DNA of 34,927 bases. Origin: Candidatus Sulfotelmatobacter sp. Its GTDB lineage: Bacteria; Acidobacteriota; Terriglobia; Terriglobales; Acidobacteriaceae. The stretch is taken from assembly GCA_025928375.1 (NCBI GenBank), contig JAICJP010000006.1:1-34927 (forward strand), written 5' to 3'. The notes beneath the pieces are model-generated. The model did no database searches, was not told the DNA's origin, and saw nothing but the letters and a program-made list of their open reading frames with translations. Positions 1 through 8,501 of the stretch are shown here, in pieces (the first letter of the stretch is position 1; each line of letters begins with the position of its first letter). The translations under genes were made by a program, and so were the position numbers.

Positions 1-668
1 ATCCGGTGCGCCCCGCAATATTGGATCGCTTGCCAGATGGATTCCTTGCCGAAACCTTCCCCCGCGTGAATCGTGATATTGAAGTTCTCGCGCTGAATGT
101 AATGAAAAGCGTCGACGTGCTTCTTGGGCGGAAATCCTCCCTCTTCGCCGGCCAAATCGAATCCCACGACTCCACGCGCGCGGAAATCAACGGCCAGTTC
201 GGCCATCTCCAACGACACATTCATATTGCGCATCGCGCAAATGATTAGCCCTGATTCAATGCCAAAGTCATGCCGACCCCGCGCCATTCCCTTCAGAACG
301 GCAGCGACGACCTGCTGATGACTCAAGCCTTTGTTCGTGTGAAACACAGGTGCAAAGCGGGTTTCGTAGTACACGACGCCATCGTCGCTCAGATCTGCAG
401 CCTGCTCGTAGGCGACGCGCTCCAGCGCTTCCTCGGTCTGCATGACTGCGATCGTATGTTTGAAGCCTTCTAAATACTTCCCGAGGCTCCCCTGATTTGC
501 GCCTTCATGAAACCACTTCGCAAGTTGGTTGGAATCCGCTTCCGGTAGAGCTTTATAGCCGGCGTCCCTGGCTAGTTCAATGATGGTTTGCGGCCGCAGC
601 ACTCCGTCCAGGTGCTCATGCAGCAGAACTTTCGGCAAAGATTGAAGGAGCGGCTGGTCTAACCTCAT
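1..668 (-). CDS. add: Adenosine deaminase family protein, 3' part cut by window edge
   Basis: Purine salvage enzyme that deaminates adenosine (or a related aminopurine) to inosine; metal-dependent amidohydrolase fold, cytoplasmic. The reading frame opens with ATG at 668 and runs off the window at base 1, giving 222 of the usual 330-350 residues. Seen: the N-terminal metal-binding HEHLDG motif (H17, H19) and, near residue 201, HAGEG, whose Glu is the general acid in this family. The last residues, around QYCGAHR, lead towards the downstream metal ligands, which lie outside the window. No longer in-frame start is available because an upstream ATG in another frame ends at once. The 146-bp gap to the next gene suggests its own promoter. 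The family call is secure; exact substrate (adenosine or adenine) cannot be fixed from the fragment. Confidence 0.93.
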   Translation of the reverse strand, partial: MRLDQPLLQSLPKVLLHEHLDGVLRPQTIIELARDAGYKALPEADSNQLAKWFHEGANQGSLGKYLEGFKHTIAVMQTEEALERVAYEQAADLSDDGVVYYETRFAPVFHTNKGLSHQQVVAAVLKGMARGRHDFGIESGLIICAMRNMNVSLEMAELAVDFRARGVVGFDLAGEEGGFPPKKHVDAFHYIQRENFNITIHAGEGFGKESIWQAIQYCGAHR

Positions 669-774
669 GTCGAGCCCATACGCGTCGGCAAAGAATTGCG
701 CACACTAGTATGGCACGCTCACAAGACGGTATTGGGAAATTGAAACCCAGGGCTAGGGTGATCTTGAATGAGTT

Positions 775-797
775 AATTACAAATTACCCAATTACCA
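775..797. repeat. Short AATTAC tandem repeat
   Basis: AATTAC starts at 775, 782 and 790, spaced 7 and 8 bases apart, in the AT-rich gap between the adenosine deaminase start and the end of the PoxB-like gene. The stretch is much more AT-rich than its surroundings. No hairpin or clear promoter is evident; function unknown. Confidence 0.45.
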
Positions 798-814
798 AAT
801 CTGCTTTGCCAGCT

Positions 815-2563
815 TCAGATCACTTCCCGAATCTTATCCTCAATGATGGTCTTTACGATTTTCTTTGTATCCTTTTCGCCTTTCAAGAGTGCTTCAGCAA
901 AATGAACCGCTTGTTCAAGCTTGATTTGCCCGGGCAAGGGTGGTTCGTTCTTGTCCACCACGGCTTCCACCAGCGCAGGGCCGTCATGCTGAAGAGCTTC
1001 CCGAAGCACGCGCTCAGCGTCTTTTGGATCATGAATGGTGAAACCAGCAGCCCCCGCGGCCTCCGCGTATTTCGCGAAGTCGATCGGCTGAAGATCTACC
1101 CCGAACTCGGGATTACCATCGAGCACCATCTGCTCCCATTTGATTTGGCCCAAAGAATTGTTCTTAATGATGATCACCTTTACCGGCAGCTTGTATTTGA
1201 CCAGGGTAGCCATTTCACCCATCAGCATGGTGAACCCGCCGTCACCAACTACGCAGACGACCTGTCGCCCGGGATACGCAACCGCTGCTCCGATGCTGTA
1301 AGGCAGTCCATTGGCCATGGTCGCGAGGGTGCCGGAGAGAGAAAACTTCATGTCACCCCGAATATCGATATAGCGCGCCGTCCAGGTCGCGACCGTGCCG
1401 CTATCGGATGAGATGATCGCATTGTCATCGAGTAAGTGATTCAAATGGTACGTCACGACTTGTGGCTTCATGGGCATATCCATACGAGTGCCACGTTCAT
1501 TCATGAGCTCGCGCCACTTGCCCATTCGCTTCTGGGCCTTTTGCAGGAAGTCTCGATCCTCTTTGCGTTTGAGAAGGGGGATCAACTCCTTGAGAACGGC
1601 TTGGGAGCCTCCGACCAAGCCCACGTCGACCGGATAACGCAAGCCGATGCGCGTGCTGTCGAGGTCGATTTGCACGCACTTTGCTTTGTTCGGTTTGGGA
1701 TAAAAATCCAGGTAAGGGAAGCTGCTGCCGATGATCAGCAGTGTGTCGCATTCCTGCATTGCATCCTGGGAAGGCGCCGTCCCCAGCAAACCCAGGCCCC
1801 CGGTAGTAAATGGGCTGTCGTCCGGCAACACAGCTTTCCCGAGTAGGGCCTTAATCACCGGGGCGCCGATCAAATCGGCAAGATCGGTAACCTCCTTGCC
1901 GCAGCCCAGCGCGCCGCGGCCAACCAGAATCGCGACCTTCGAGCCGTGGTTGATGATGTCCGCCGCTTTTTGAAGTTGCTGCTGTGGGGGATGTGGGTGC
2001 GAAGCAACATAGATATTCCGGCTGTGCTCCTTGACATTCATATTGGACCGCTGAGCGTCGGAGGATTTCCATTCCTGAATGTCTTTCGGAATGGTGACGT
2101 GTGAAACGGTGTGACGAGCCAGCGCCGTTCGGATTGCCTCGTCCATCACGTTGTCGACGTGCGCGGGACCCATAATGCGTTGGTTGTAGGCGGCAACGTC
2201 CATGAATAGCTTATCCAGGTCGACATCCTGCTGGAAATTCGTGCCGATCAGATCGTGAAAGGTGTGCCCAGTAATCGCGAGCACAGGCTGGCCATCACAT
2301 TTCGCATCGTAGAGGCCGTTGAGAAGGTGAATGCCTCCCGGGCCTGACGTAGCGATGCATACTCCCAGCCTGCCCGTGTATTTCGCGTAGCCGCAGGCAG
2401 CGAACGCCGCGGCCTCCTCGTGCCGAACTTGTATGAACTTCAACTTGTCTCGATGGGTCCGAAGGGCTTCAAACATTCCGTCTACTCCGTCTCCGGGAAG
2501 GCCGAAGATCACTTCTACTCCCCAATCGATGAGCCGCTCTACGATCATGTCTGCTACTGTCAT
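815..2563 (-). CDS. Thiamine-diphosphate enzyme, pyruvate oxidase/dehydrogenase (PoxB)-like
   Basis: Member of the ThDP-dependent family of pyruvate oxidase, acetolactate synthase and pyruvate:quinone oxidoreductase. Its 582 residues match the usual 550-600. Seen: N-terminal PYR domain with FGLPGDGVDG and the conserved Glu in RHEEAAA (about residue 49); a central nucleotide/FAD-type domain (IINHGSKVAILVGRGALG); and the C-terminal ThDP motif starting VGDGGF near residue 440 and ending at a KNNSLG Asn pair. ATG at 2563 is chosen over GTG at 2566 because AGGAG lies six bases before it. The likely reaction is oxidative decarboxylation of pyruvate to acetate, passing electrons to quinone or oxygen; acetolactate synthesis is less likely because no regulatory subunit gene is adjacent. 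It stands alone, with 240 bp upstream. Substrate is inferred from family resemblance only. Confidence 0.88.
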   Translation of the reverse strand: MTVADMIVERLIDWGVEVIFGLPGDGVDGMFEALRTHRDKLKFIQVRHEEAAAFAACGYAKYTGRLGVCIATSGPGGIHLLNGLYDAKCDGQPVLAITGHTFHDLIGTNFQQDVDLDKLFMDVAAYNQRIMGPAHVDNVMDEAIRTALARHTVSHVTIPKDIQEWKSSDAQRSNMNVKEHSRNIYVASHPHPPQQQLQKAADIINHGSKVAILVGRGALGCGKEVTDLADLIGAPVIKALLGKAVLPDDSPFTTGGLGLLGTAPSQDAMQECDTLLIIGSSFPYLDFYPKPNKAKCVQIDLDSTRIGLRYPVDVGLVGGSQAVLKELIPLLKRKEDRDFLQKAQKRMGKWRELMNERGTRMDMPMKPQVVTYHLNHLLDDNAIISSDSGTVATWTARYIDIRGDMKFSLSGTLATMANGLPYSIGAAVAYPGRQVVCVVGDGGFTMLMGEMATLVKYKLPVKVIIIKNNSLGQIKWEQMVLDGNPEFGVDLQPIDFAKYAEAAGAAGFTIHDPKDAERVLREALQHDGPALVEAVVDKNEPPLPGQIKLEQAVHFAEALLKGEKDTKKIVKTIIEDKIREVI

Positions 2564-2807
2564 CACACACTCCTGAGAATTCTGCGCACCGGATTCGCGG
2601 CGTTCGTTCGAGCTGTGCCTGAAAGGAAGGCGCGATTTTCAGATGGTTGGCGAATGCGGGTGGTTGCTCGCCAACACGAGCCTATTCCTGAGACATGCAA
2701 GTAGAGCAGCGACTTAGGGAGGAAGGTTTGCGAATCAGAGAGCACGAACACAGACGGGCGTCCATAGCGCCGCCATGAACAGGCGCAGTTCAGTGGACCT
2801 TTAACAG

Positions 2808-3065
2808 CTAGGCGCTTTTGTTCTTGCCCAAGACGCTGTCTTCCATAGCTTGAACGGCCGATTCAGCTGCCTGCCGCCCAACCTGCGACCCGAGTTCACC
2901 CGCTTTTTGTTTCGCTGTTTCTGCCGCCTGCTCCGCCTTTTGCCGGGGAAGATCCATCAACTCTTGTGCACCCTGCATGAGCGAGCGGCGGGTCTCCTCG
3001 CCGGAGGCCGGAGCAAACAGGAGAGAAATGCAAAAGCCAACTGCAAATCCGAGAATGAACCTCAT
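2808..3065 (-). CDS. YtxH-like small membrane-anchored protein
   Basis: An 85-residue protein with one hydrophobic N-terminal helix (FILGFAVGFCISLLFAPASG) followed by a charged, Ala/Gln-rich helical tail (repeated KAEQAAETAKQKAGE). The FAPxSGEETR signature after the membrane helix is typical of YtxH/gas-vesicle-like proteins, often linked to envelope or general stress. ATG at 3065 is preferred over GTG at 3077 because GGAG sits six bases upstream of it. The tail could form a coiled coil or amphipathic helix. It lies 98 bp downstream of the small-transporter pair on the same strand. Molecular function is unknown for the family. Confidence 0.75.
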   Translation of the reverse strand: MRFILGFAVGFCISLLFAPASGEETRRSLMQGAQELMDLPRQKAEQAAETAKQKAGELGSQVGRQAAESAVQAMEDSVLGKNKSA

Positions 3066-3175
3066 TGAAGTCTCCACTGGGTGCGCCAGTTATAGGCGCA
3101 CCCGGGATTGGATGAACAACTCCGTGCAAGTGTTTGCCGCCGTTCCGGAAATCGGCGTGCTGATTGGACAATCTT

Positions 3176-3538
3176 CTACCAACGCAGTAATACCACGCCA
3201 ATGACAACCAGTCCGCTTGCCGCCCAGCGCCGCCAGCGCACATCCTCTTTCAGGATGTATTTTGCCAATAAGGTTTCTACCAGGTAGCTGCTGGCCGTGG
3301 CCGGGATGGCAAAGCTCACGGTCGCAATCGACAGCAAAGACATGATGGCGAAAAACCCAATCGCCAGGGCCGCGATGCCTCCCAGTACCATCGGACTGCC
3401 GCCGATCGCTAGTAACAATTGCAGCAACGAGCGAAGACTCAGGTCCTCCACAGCGCCGATCCGCTTCATTCCCGCAGTATTCAGCAGGTCTCCAACCGTG
3501 TTTGAACTGGCGATGATGGCAACCAGGATCCATTTCAT
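3176..3538 (-). CDS. EamA/SMR-like four-helix transporter, second subunit of a pair
   Basis: A 120-residue integral membrane protein with four predicted helices, the size of small multidrug resistance proteins and of single EamA half-transporters. The last two helices carry the PATASSYLVETLLAKYILKEDVRWRRW pattern, in which a Glu/Lys-containing turn precedes the final helix, as in EamA domains. Its ATG overlaps the stop of the upstream four-helix gene (ATGA at 3535-3538), so the two are translationally coupled and probably form a heterodimer, as in ArnE/ArnF flippases. No substrate can be read from the sequence; no lipid A or arabinose genes are nearby. Confidence 0.82.
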   Translation of the reverse strand: MKWILVAIIASSNTVGDLLNTAGMKRIGAVEDLSLRSLLQLLLAIGGSPMVLGGIAALAIGFFAIMSLLSIATVSFAIPATASSYLVETLLAKYILKEDVRWRRWAASGLVVIGVVLLRW

Positions 3539-4005
3539 TGGGAGTGCTCCCGGTACTCTGCCTTGGAGGTCAGAGAGGGTGTCTCTTCAGCCAGAACTAC
3601 CGCAAGGGTAATGACGACGATGCCTAGCCAGCGTTCCCAGGAAATCCGGTCGCCTAAAACGAAATGTCCCGCAATCGCGATAAAAACGTAAGCGCTCGCG
3701 GTGACGGGGAGGACGAAGGTGAGATCGGCCCGGCTTAGCAGCGCCAAATCGCTGATCATCCATAGCGCCAGCGTACAACTGCCGGCCAGAACCCAGGGAT
3801 TGAGAAGCGCTCGAACGTAGTCAGCGGGCGAAGCGGAGATCGTTCTACCAACTTCCTGCATGCCATGGCTGAGACAGACGTTTCCCACTACATTCGTGAG
3901 CACAACGATGGCCGTGAGCAGGTGGGTTTTCGAGGTGAATGTGGGAGACTTGCTCTGCTCCAGAATCGGGGCGGTTCTTGCACTCCTTCGGCTCTGGTCC
4001 ACCAA
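3535..4005 (-). CDS. EamA/SMR-like four-helix transporter, first subunit of a pair
   Basis: A 156-residue membrane protein: a polar N-terminal tail of about 28 residues, then four hydrophobic helices (from HLLTAIVVL; LLNPWVLAGS; FVLPVTASAY; LGIVVITLAVVLA). The third helix has the same VxPxTASxY pattern as its partner, indicating duplication of one half-transporter gene. The start is uncertain: TTG at 4005 and GTG at 4002 are adjacent, with GGAG roughly a dozen bases upstream. Its stop overlaps the partner's start by 4 nt. The 138 bp upstream of it presumably carry the promoter. Lipid-linked sugar flippase or small-molecule exporter are both possible. Confidence 0.8.
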   Translation of the reverse strand: MVDQSRRSARTAPILEQSKSPTFTSKTHLLTAIVVLTNVVGNVCLSHGMQEVGRTISASPADYVRALLNPWVLAGSCTLALWMISDLALLSRADLTFVLPVTASAYVFIAIAGHFVLGDRISWERWLGIVVITLAVVLAEETPSLTSKAEYREHSQ

Positions 4006-4143
4006 ATCGCATCTCTCCGGGCTGAGTTTTGGAAACCGGCGATAAGATGCAGCGGCGCCGGAAAACTTTGCCGCTGGGGCACGTTTAGGCGTGCAGGCTA
4101 TTTGCTGCTAAAGCACACGCGTGAAATAGTGCTCTTGTTTTCT

Positions 4144-5007
4144 CTATACCTTGAGATTGCGAAGATACGGCACGCTGGCCTTCATCATCTCGAGTTTCAT
4201 CTCAACGAAATAGTTCTTGATACCCCCCGTTTTTGCAGCGCTAAAGATCTTGGTCCAGTCGAGCGACCCTTTTCCTACAGGCACAATTTTCTTCGTCGCC
4301 GCATCCCATCCTTGCACGTGCATGGAAACGAACCGCCCCGGGTATTTCGTGAAGTACTCGGCCGCATCATAGCCTTCGCTGATTGTGGAGACCTGGAATT
4401 GGAACTTGACTAGCTTAGGGTCGAGAAGTTCAAAAAGCACGTCGTAGGTGCGCTTGCCGTTGATCTTGGAGAGTTCGAACGTTTCGTTGTGCAGACCTTG
4501 CTGAATGCCGGCCTGGGCAGCACGTTCTCCCATCTTGTTGTATTCGTCGGCGGCGCGTTTCACGTCGTCCATCGTAGGATTCTTCGGCCCATCGAGGCTG
4601 GGCACCAGCATCTGCGTCAACCCCGCGTCTTTCGCCCATGCAATGCGATCATCCTGATTCTTTCTGAGTTCATCGATGCCGAAGTGCGAACTGACGCACG
4701 TGAGCCCCGCATCGGAGATGATCTTCTTAACTTCTGAGCCCTTGTACTTTGCGAGCCCACCGAAACCCTCGTCCGCATATCCCACCGGCGAGCACAGCTC
4801 AATGCTTTGGAAACCTGCGGCAGCCAATTGCTTGAGGGTGCCAGGAAAGTCCTTCGCAATCATCTCGCGCACCGGCCAGGTTTGGCATCCGATTGGCATG
4901 CTCAGTGGGTTCGCCCGCAGCTTGAGTACTCCCGCAGACATCAGGCCTATGGCCGCCGACTGCGCCGCGGCAACCTTGCAAAAGTCTCGTCTCGAAATTG
5001 CCAGCAT
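4144..5007 (-). CDS. Tat-exported xylose-isomerase-like TIM barrel (sugar phosphate isomerase/epimerase family)
   Basis: A 287-residue protein opening with a twin-arginine signal (SRRDFCK, then a hydrophobic AAAQSAAIGLMSAG run), so it is exported folded. The rest is a xylose isomerase-like TIM barrel: GFQSIELCSP (strand with metal-ligand Glu), VSSHFG, LHNETFE and FVEMKLE carry the His/Glu residues that bind a divalent metal in this family. AAGGAGG five bases before ATG supports the start. It sits 27 bp downstream of the Gfo/Idh/MocA gene, also Tat-exported; this pairing is common in carbohydrate catabolism of Acidobacteria, Planctomycetes and Bacteroidetes. It probably isomerises or epimerises a keto-sugar made by that oxidoreductase. 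Substrate not determinable. Confidence 0.86.
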   Translation of the reverse strand: MLAISRRDFCKVAAAQSAAIGLMSAGVLKLRANPLSMPIGCQTWPVREMIAKDFPGTLKQLAAAGFQSIELCSPVGYADEGFGGLAKYKGSEVKKIISDAGLTCVSSHFGIDELRKNQDDRIAWAKDAGLTQMLVPSLDGPKNPTMDDVKRAADEYNKMGERAAQAGIQQGLHNETFELSKINGKRTYDVLFELLDPKLVKFQFQVSTISEGYDAAEYFTKYPGRFVSMHVQGWDAATKKIVPVGKGSLDWTKIFSAAKTGGIKNYFVEMKLEMMKASVPYLRNLKV

Positions 5008-5034
5008 GAATGCCTCCTTGGATTCAGAACTCCG

Positions 5035-6591
5035 TTAGATCTCCCATCCTTTTCTGCGTTCAGGACGGATATAGTTTTGTGCGAAATCCGAGTTGTTCGC
5101 TTTCATGTTGGGACGGTCCCAGGTGAATCTCTGCCCGGTGCGGGCTGCCACATTCCCCAGCAGGAGCGTTTCCGTCACCATGCCTTCGAATTCAAAATTC
5201 CCTCCCGGCTTGACCTTCCCTCCCTTACAGGCGTCGAGCCACTCCCGTTCATTGCCAGGTGAACGCGGAAGTGTCTTGGGCGGTTGCTTGTAGGCATCCA
5301 TCCGAGATTGCGGGATCAGCCGAGGATGAGACCCGTTGAAGCCGCAGAGAATCTTGCCGCCATCTCCGACAAACAAAAGGCCCTCGTCCTCTTCTTCTTC
5401 AGGAATCTTGAACGGGCGATCGGGCTCCAGTTCGTCGGGGCGAGGGGGTTTCAGGCCACCGTCGTACCACGTGAACTTGACGGGAGGCATATCGCCGCGC
5501 GGTCCGAAATCGAAATGAATGAGGGAGGCTAGAGGATAAGTTTCATCGTACCGGTCAGTCGTACTGGCTTCCACGCTGACCGGGGCCTCGAGTTTCAGGA
5601 CGCGGAAGATGGTGTCAAAGCTATAGGACCCCATATCGCCGAGAGCTCCGCAGCCGAAGTCGCCCCAACCCCGCCATACGAACGGAAGATACGCGCGATT
5701 GAACGGGCGCTCGGGCGCCGGGCCCAGCCACAGATCCCAATCGAGGCCTTCGGGAACCTGTTCACTGTCCTTGGGTCGCTCCAATCCTTGCGGCCAGAAT
5801 GGCCGGCTTGACCAATTGACGACTTGACGCACCGGCCCAATCGCGCCGGCCCAAATCCATTCGCAAAGTTCGCGAGTTGCTTCGGACGCCTGATTGGCCA
5901 CCGCGATCTGTGTGGCCACTCCAGTTTCGCGGGCGATCTCGGCGACGCGGCGGGCTTCATAGATGGTGTGGGTCAGAGGCTTCTGGCAAAAGACATGTTT
6001 GCCCTTCCTCATTGCCGCTGCCGAAACTGCTGCATGCAGATTATCGGTGGTGCAAACCACCACCGCATCCACATCGTGTTCCTTCTCGAGTAATTCGCGG
6101 AAGTCGGTGTACGCTGCGCACCCGTGATACTGGCCCGAGCGCTGGTGCGTGGCATAGAGCGCATTCACGATCTGTTGGGCGGGCTCACGCCCGGCCACTC
6201 CGCTGGTAACTTTCAGCGAGTGACTCAGCTGTAGCGGCTGCTCCGGACTGAGCCACTCCCATCCAGAGTTCACGCCCAGCAGATTACGAACCGATTTACA
6301 AAACTCGTGATCGTCCCACTGCGGATATTGATCGCCCGTTTTCGCCACATCGCACACTGCAACGCCCTGAACATCCTTTTCCCGCAGGAAGCGAATCATC
6401 ACCCGCAATCCCTGCGCGCCCACTCCAATAAACGCAAGGTTGACTTTGTCGCTCGGTGGAACGTGCCCCGCGCCGCCCAATACATGACGCGGCACAATCG
6501 AGAACCCTGCCGCAGCTGCTGCGCTCTGCGCTATGAAGTCGCGGCGCGATACGAGGCCGGACGGATGAGGAGAACGAGATCGATCTTTCAT
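5035..6591 (-). CDS. Tat-exported Gfo/Idh/MocA family NAD(P)-dependent oxidoreductase
   Basis: A 518-residue protein. Start ATG at 6591 is chosen because GGGAGGATCT lies just upstream; an in-frame start 19 codons earlier has no such site. Order: Tat signal (SRRDFIAQSAAAAAGFSIVP), Rossmann domain (VNLAFIGVGAQGLRV), the family dinucleotide/catalytic segment GKHVFCQKPLTHT (usually CEKPL, here Gln before the catalytic Lys), then the alpha/beta substrate domain with WRGWGDFGCGALGDMGSYSFD. The C-terminus follows the long form found in Acidobacteria and Planctomycetes. It probably oxidises a sugar or inositol-like substrate with tightly bound NAD(P), outside the cytoplasm, with the downstream isomerase-like gene as operon partner. 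The promoter should lie in 6592-6860, which also holds a palindromic operator. Confidence 0.9.
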   Translation of the reverse strand: MKDRSRSPHPSGLVSRRDFIAQSAAAAAGFSIVPRHVLGGAGHVPPSDKVNLAFIGVGAQGLRVMIRFLREKDVQGVAVCDVAKTGDQYPQWDDHEFCKSVRNLLGVNSGWEWLSPEQPLQLSHSLKVTSGVAGREPAQQIVNALYATHQRSGQYHGCAAYTDFRELLEKEHDVDAVVVCTTDNLHAAVSAAAMRKGKHVFCQKPLTHTIYEARRVAEIARETGVATQIAVANQASEATRELCEWIWAGAIGPVRQVVNWSSRPFWPQGLERPKDSEQVPEGLDWDLWLGPAPERPFNRAYLPFVWRGWGDFGCGALGDMGSYSFDTIFRVLKLEAPVSVEASTTDRYDETYPLASLIHFDFGPRGDMPPVKFTWYDGGLKPPRPDELEPDRPFKIPEEEEDEGLLFVGDGGKILCGFNGSHPRLIPQSRMDAYKQPPKTLPRSPGNEREWLDACKGGKVKPGGNFEFEGMVTETLLLGNVAARTGQRFTWDRPNMKANNSDFAQNYIRPERRKGWEI

Positions 6592-6724
6592 AGAGAGATC
6601 CTCCCGAGCTGAGTTGGATGAGCAGATGATTTTACGGCGGACCCCCACCGCCGGAGCAATTCAATTGTCGCTGTTCCCACTGTGTGGAAATGCTCAACCC
6701 CATCATGCGCAATGACCTAGCAGC

Positions 6725-6738
6725 GTGATCGAAATCAC
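6725..6738. promoter_or_regulatory. CRP/FNR-like palindromic operator, copy 1
   Basis: The inverted repeat GTGAT-CGAA-ATCAC has perfect 5-bp arms around four bases, the architecture of FNR/DNR/CRP-superfamily sites (FNR: TTGAT-N4-ATCAA). It is centred in the 269-bp divergent region, about 123 bp before the sensor kinase start and 134 bp before the Gfo/Idh/MocA start. A near-identical copy is at 19727-19740: the 17-base string AGCGTGATCGAAATCAC differs from it at one position. No convincing -10 box could be placed on either side, so which gene it controls is unknown. Confidence 0.6.
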
Positions 6739-6860
6739 GGGCCGGGACCGTAGCAATCACGGAGCCGGAGGCTCACCCCAGATAGCCTTGATCAGGAGTA
6801 CGGCCCAATGCGATCACGGCCGGAGACTTCTATGCCAGGCACCCTCTGAGAGCGCCGCGA

Positions 6861-8501
6861 ATGCCTCGAAAACTCGGCCCCAAGCTGATCTTTTCTCTCA
6901 CCATCCTGATCGTCGCCATCAGCGGCATCAGCGGATACATCAATCTTCGCACCGAGAAGAAGCAGTTGGTCGAGACCATGATTCTGGGCGCCGATCAGCT
7001 TTCCCGAAGCATCACCAGCGCAACCTGGCATGCCATGCTGGACGACGATCGCAAGGCCGCGTACCAGATTATGCAGGTCATCGCCGACAAGCAGGGCGTC
7101 GACCGCATCCGCATGTACAACCGCGAAGGGCGAATGGTGTTCTCGACCGATCCTGGGGAGCATCCCTCGCTCACCACCCTCGACAATCAAGTCTGCGCCA
7201 GCTGCCACAACAAGAACGCCATCCGCAACAGCCCCACCCAGGACGCGCGGGTTCGATACGCCAAGTCGCCGGATGGCGTAAAGACCATCAACATGGTGGC
7301 TCCGATTTACAACGAGCCCTCGTGTAGCAATGCCGCTTGCCACGCGCATCGTGCGTCCACCAAGGTCCTTGGAGTGCTCGATGTCGGCTTGCGCCTGGAT
7401 CCCGTGCAGAAGCAAACCCGGGCGATTACGTTGCAGACCGTCGGTTGGACTCTGCTGGAGGTGGCGTTCGGAGCTGCGTTCGTCATTTTGTTCACCAAGC
7501 GCTTCGTGGCCACCCCGATTCAGGAGTTGATCGCGGGAACCAAGGCGGTGAGCGAGATGGAATTGGACCGGCCCATCACGATTGGCGCTGCGCGGCGCAG
7601 CCAGGAAGTCGACGAGTTGGTGGATTCGTTCAATCGAATGCGTGAACGCCTCAAAGTGGCGGTCAGTGAACTGAACGACATGCAGGCCACGCTCGAGAGC
7701 AAAGTGGATGAGCGCACCCAACAGCTCAAGGCGGCCCAGAAGAAACTGGTGCAGTCCGACCGTCTGGCCACTCTCGGGCAACTTGCGGCCAGCGTTGCCC
7801 ATGAGATCAATAATCCGGTCTCCGGCGTGCTGAACCTTTCCATGCTATTGGAGCGGCTCATGGCGAGCGGGGCGTACCCGGTGGGTAGAGAAGCTGAGTT
7901 CCGAAAATACTTGAGCATGATCTCAGCCGAGACCGCGCGCGTAGGCCGCATCGTTTCCGATCTGCTGGCATTTTCGCGGCGCTCCAAGCCGCAGCGCGCG
8001 CCTGCCGACCTGAACAAATTGGTACGGATGACGATCGGGCTGGCCGATCACAAGCTCAAGTTGATCAGCGCCGAAGTCGTTCTCGATCTGCAGGAAAATC
8101 TTCCCCTTGTGGAGTGCGACTCTTCCCAGATCCAGCAAGTGCTTCTCAATCTCGTGCTCAACGGCGCCCAGGCTATGCAGCCGCGCGGTGGAGGCAAGCT
8201 GACGATTCGCACGCGGCTGATCCCGCAAGAGGAGAGCGTGGAACTCTGCGTGCAGGATACGGGCGAGGGAATCGCTCCCGAAAACATTTCCAAAATTTTT
8301 GATCCTTTTTTCACCACGAAGGCGGAAGGAAAGGGCGTTGGGCTCGGCCTGGCGGTTCTCTATGGCATCGTCAAGGCGCACGAAGGGGAGATCGAAGTGG
8401 TTAGCCAGCGCAATGAAGGCACGATGTTCACCGTCACCCTTCCTCTCAAATCACGAGTGAACGCAGAAGAAGTGAAAGAAGTGCAGGTACAAGGTGTGTG
8501 A
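6861..8501 (+). CDS. Membrane histidine kinase with periplasmic heme-c sensor domain
   Basis: A 546-residue sensor. Order: TM1 about 7-28; a periplasmic domain of about 160 residues; TM2 about 192-212; HAMP about 214-266; coiled linker; HisKA with ASVAHEINNP (His314); HATPase with NLVLNGAQAM, DTGEGI and GKGVGLGLAV. The sensor domain has CASCH (C112-C115-H116) and CSNAACH (C155-C160-H161), a CX4CH spacing, followed by KVLGVLDVGL. Two covalent hemes are therefore likely, letting it sense redox state, oxygen, NO or similar; c-heme attachment implies cytochrome c maturation in the periplasm. Its TGA overlaps the GTG of the archaemetzincin gene, and the cognate regulator is the third gene. The start is fixed by a stop shortly upstream in the only alternative frame; no strong ribosome site is seen. 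Confidence 0.93.
   Translation: MPRKLGPKLIFSLTILIVAISGISGYINLRTEKKQLVETMILGADQLSRSITSATWHAMLDDDRKAAYQIMQVIADKQGVDRIRMYNREGRMVFSTDPGEHPSLTTLDNQVCASCHNKNAIRNSPTQDARVRYAKSPDGVKTINMVAPIYNEPSCSNAACHAHRASTKVLGVLDVGLRLDPVQKQTRAITLQTVGWTLLEVAFGAAFVILFTKRFVATPIQELIAGTKAVSEMELDRPITIGAARRSQEVDELVDSFNRMRERLKVAVSELNDMQATLESKVDERTQQLKAAQKKLVQSDRLATLGQLAASVAHEINNPVSGVLNLSMLLERLMASGAYPVGREAEFRKYLSMISAETARVGRIVSDLLAFSRRSKPQRAPADLNKLVRMTIGLADHKLKLISAEVVLDLQENLPLVECDSSQIQQVLLNLVLNGAQAMQPRGGGKLTIRTRLIPQEESVELCVQDTGEGIAPENISKIFDPFFTTKAEGKGVGLGLAVLYGIVKAHEGEIEVVSQRNEGTMFTVTLPLKSRVNAEEVKEVQVQGV

Noticed and set aside
775-797. AATTAC repeats as a CRISPR-like array
   Set aside because: Units of 7-8 bases without spacers; only three copies and no cas genes.
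6592-6860. Sigma-54 (-12/-24) promoter before the kinase operon
   Set aside because: No GG and GC pair with the required spacing and flanking consensus was found on either strand; the 19481-19838 and 2567-2807 gaps were also checked by eye.
6792-7802. Minus-strand open frame of 336 codons opposite the sensor kinase
   Set aside because: Low-complexity His/Arg/Leu-rich translation with no motif; the plus-strand frame has a full kinase architecture. It is a product of high GC content.
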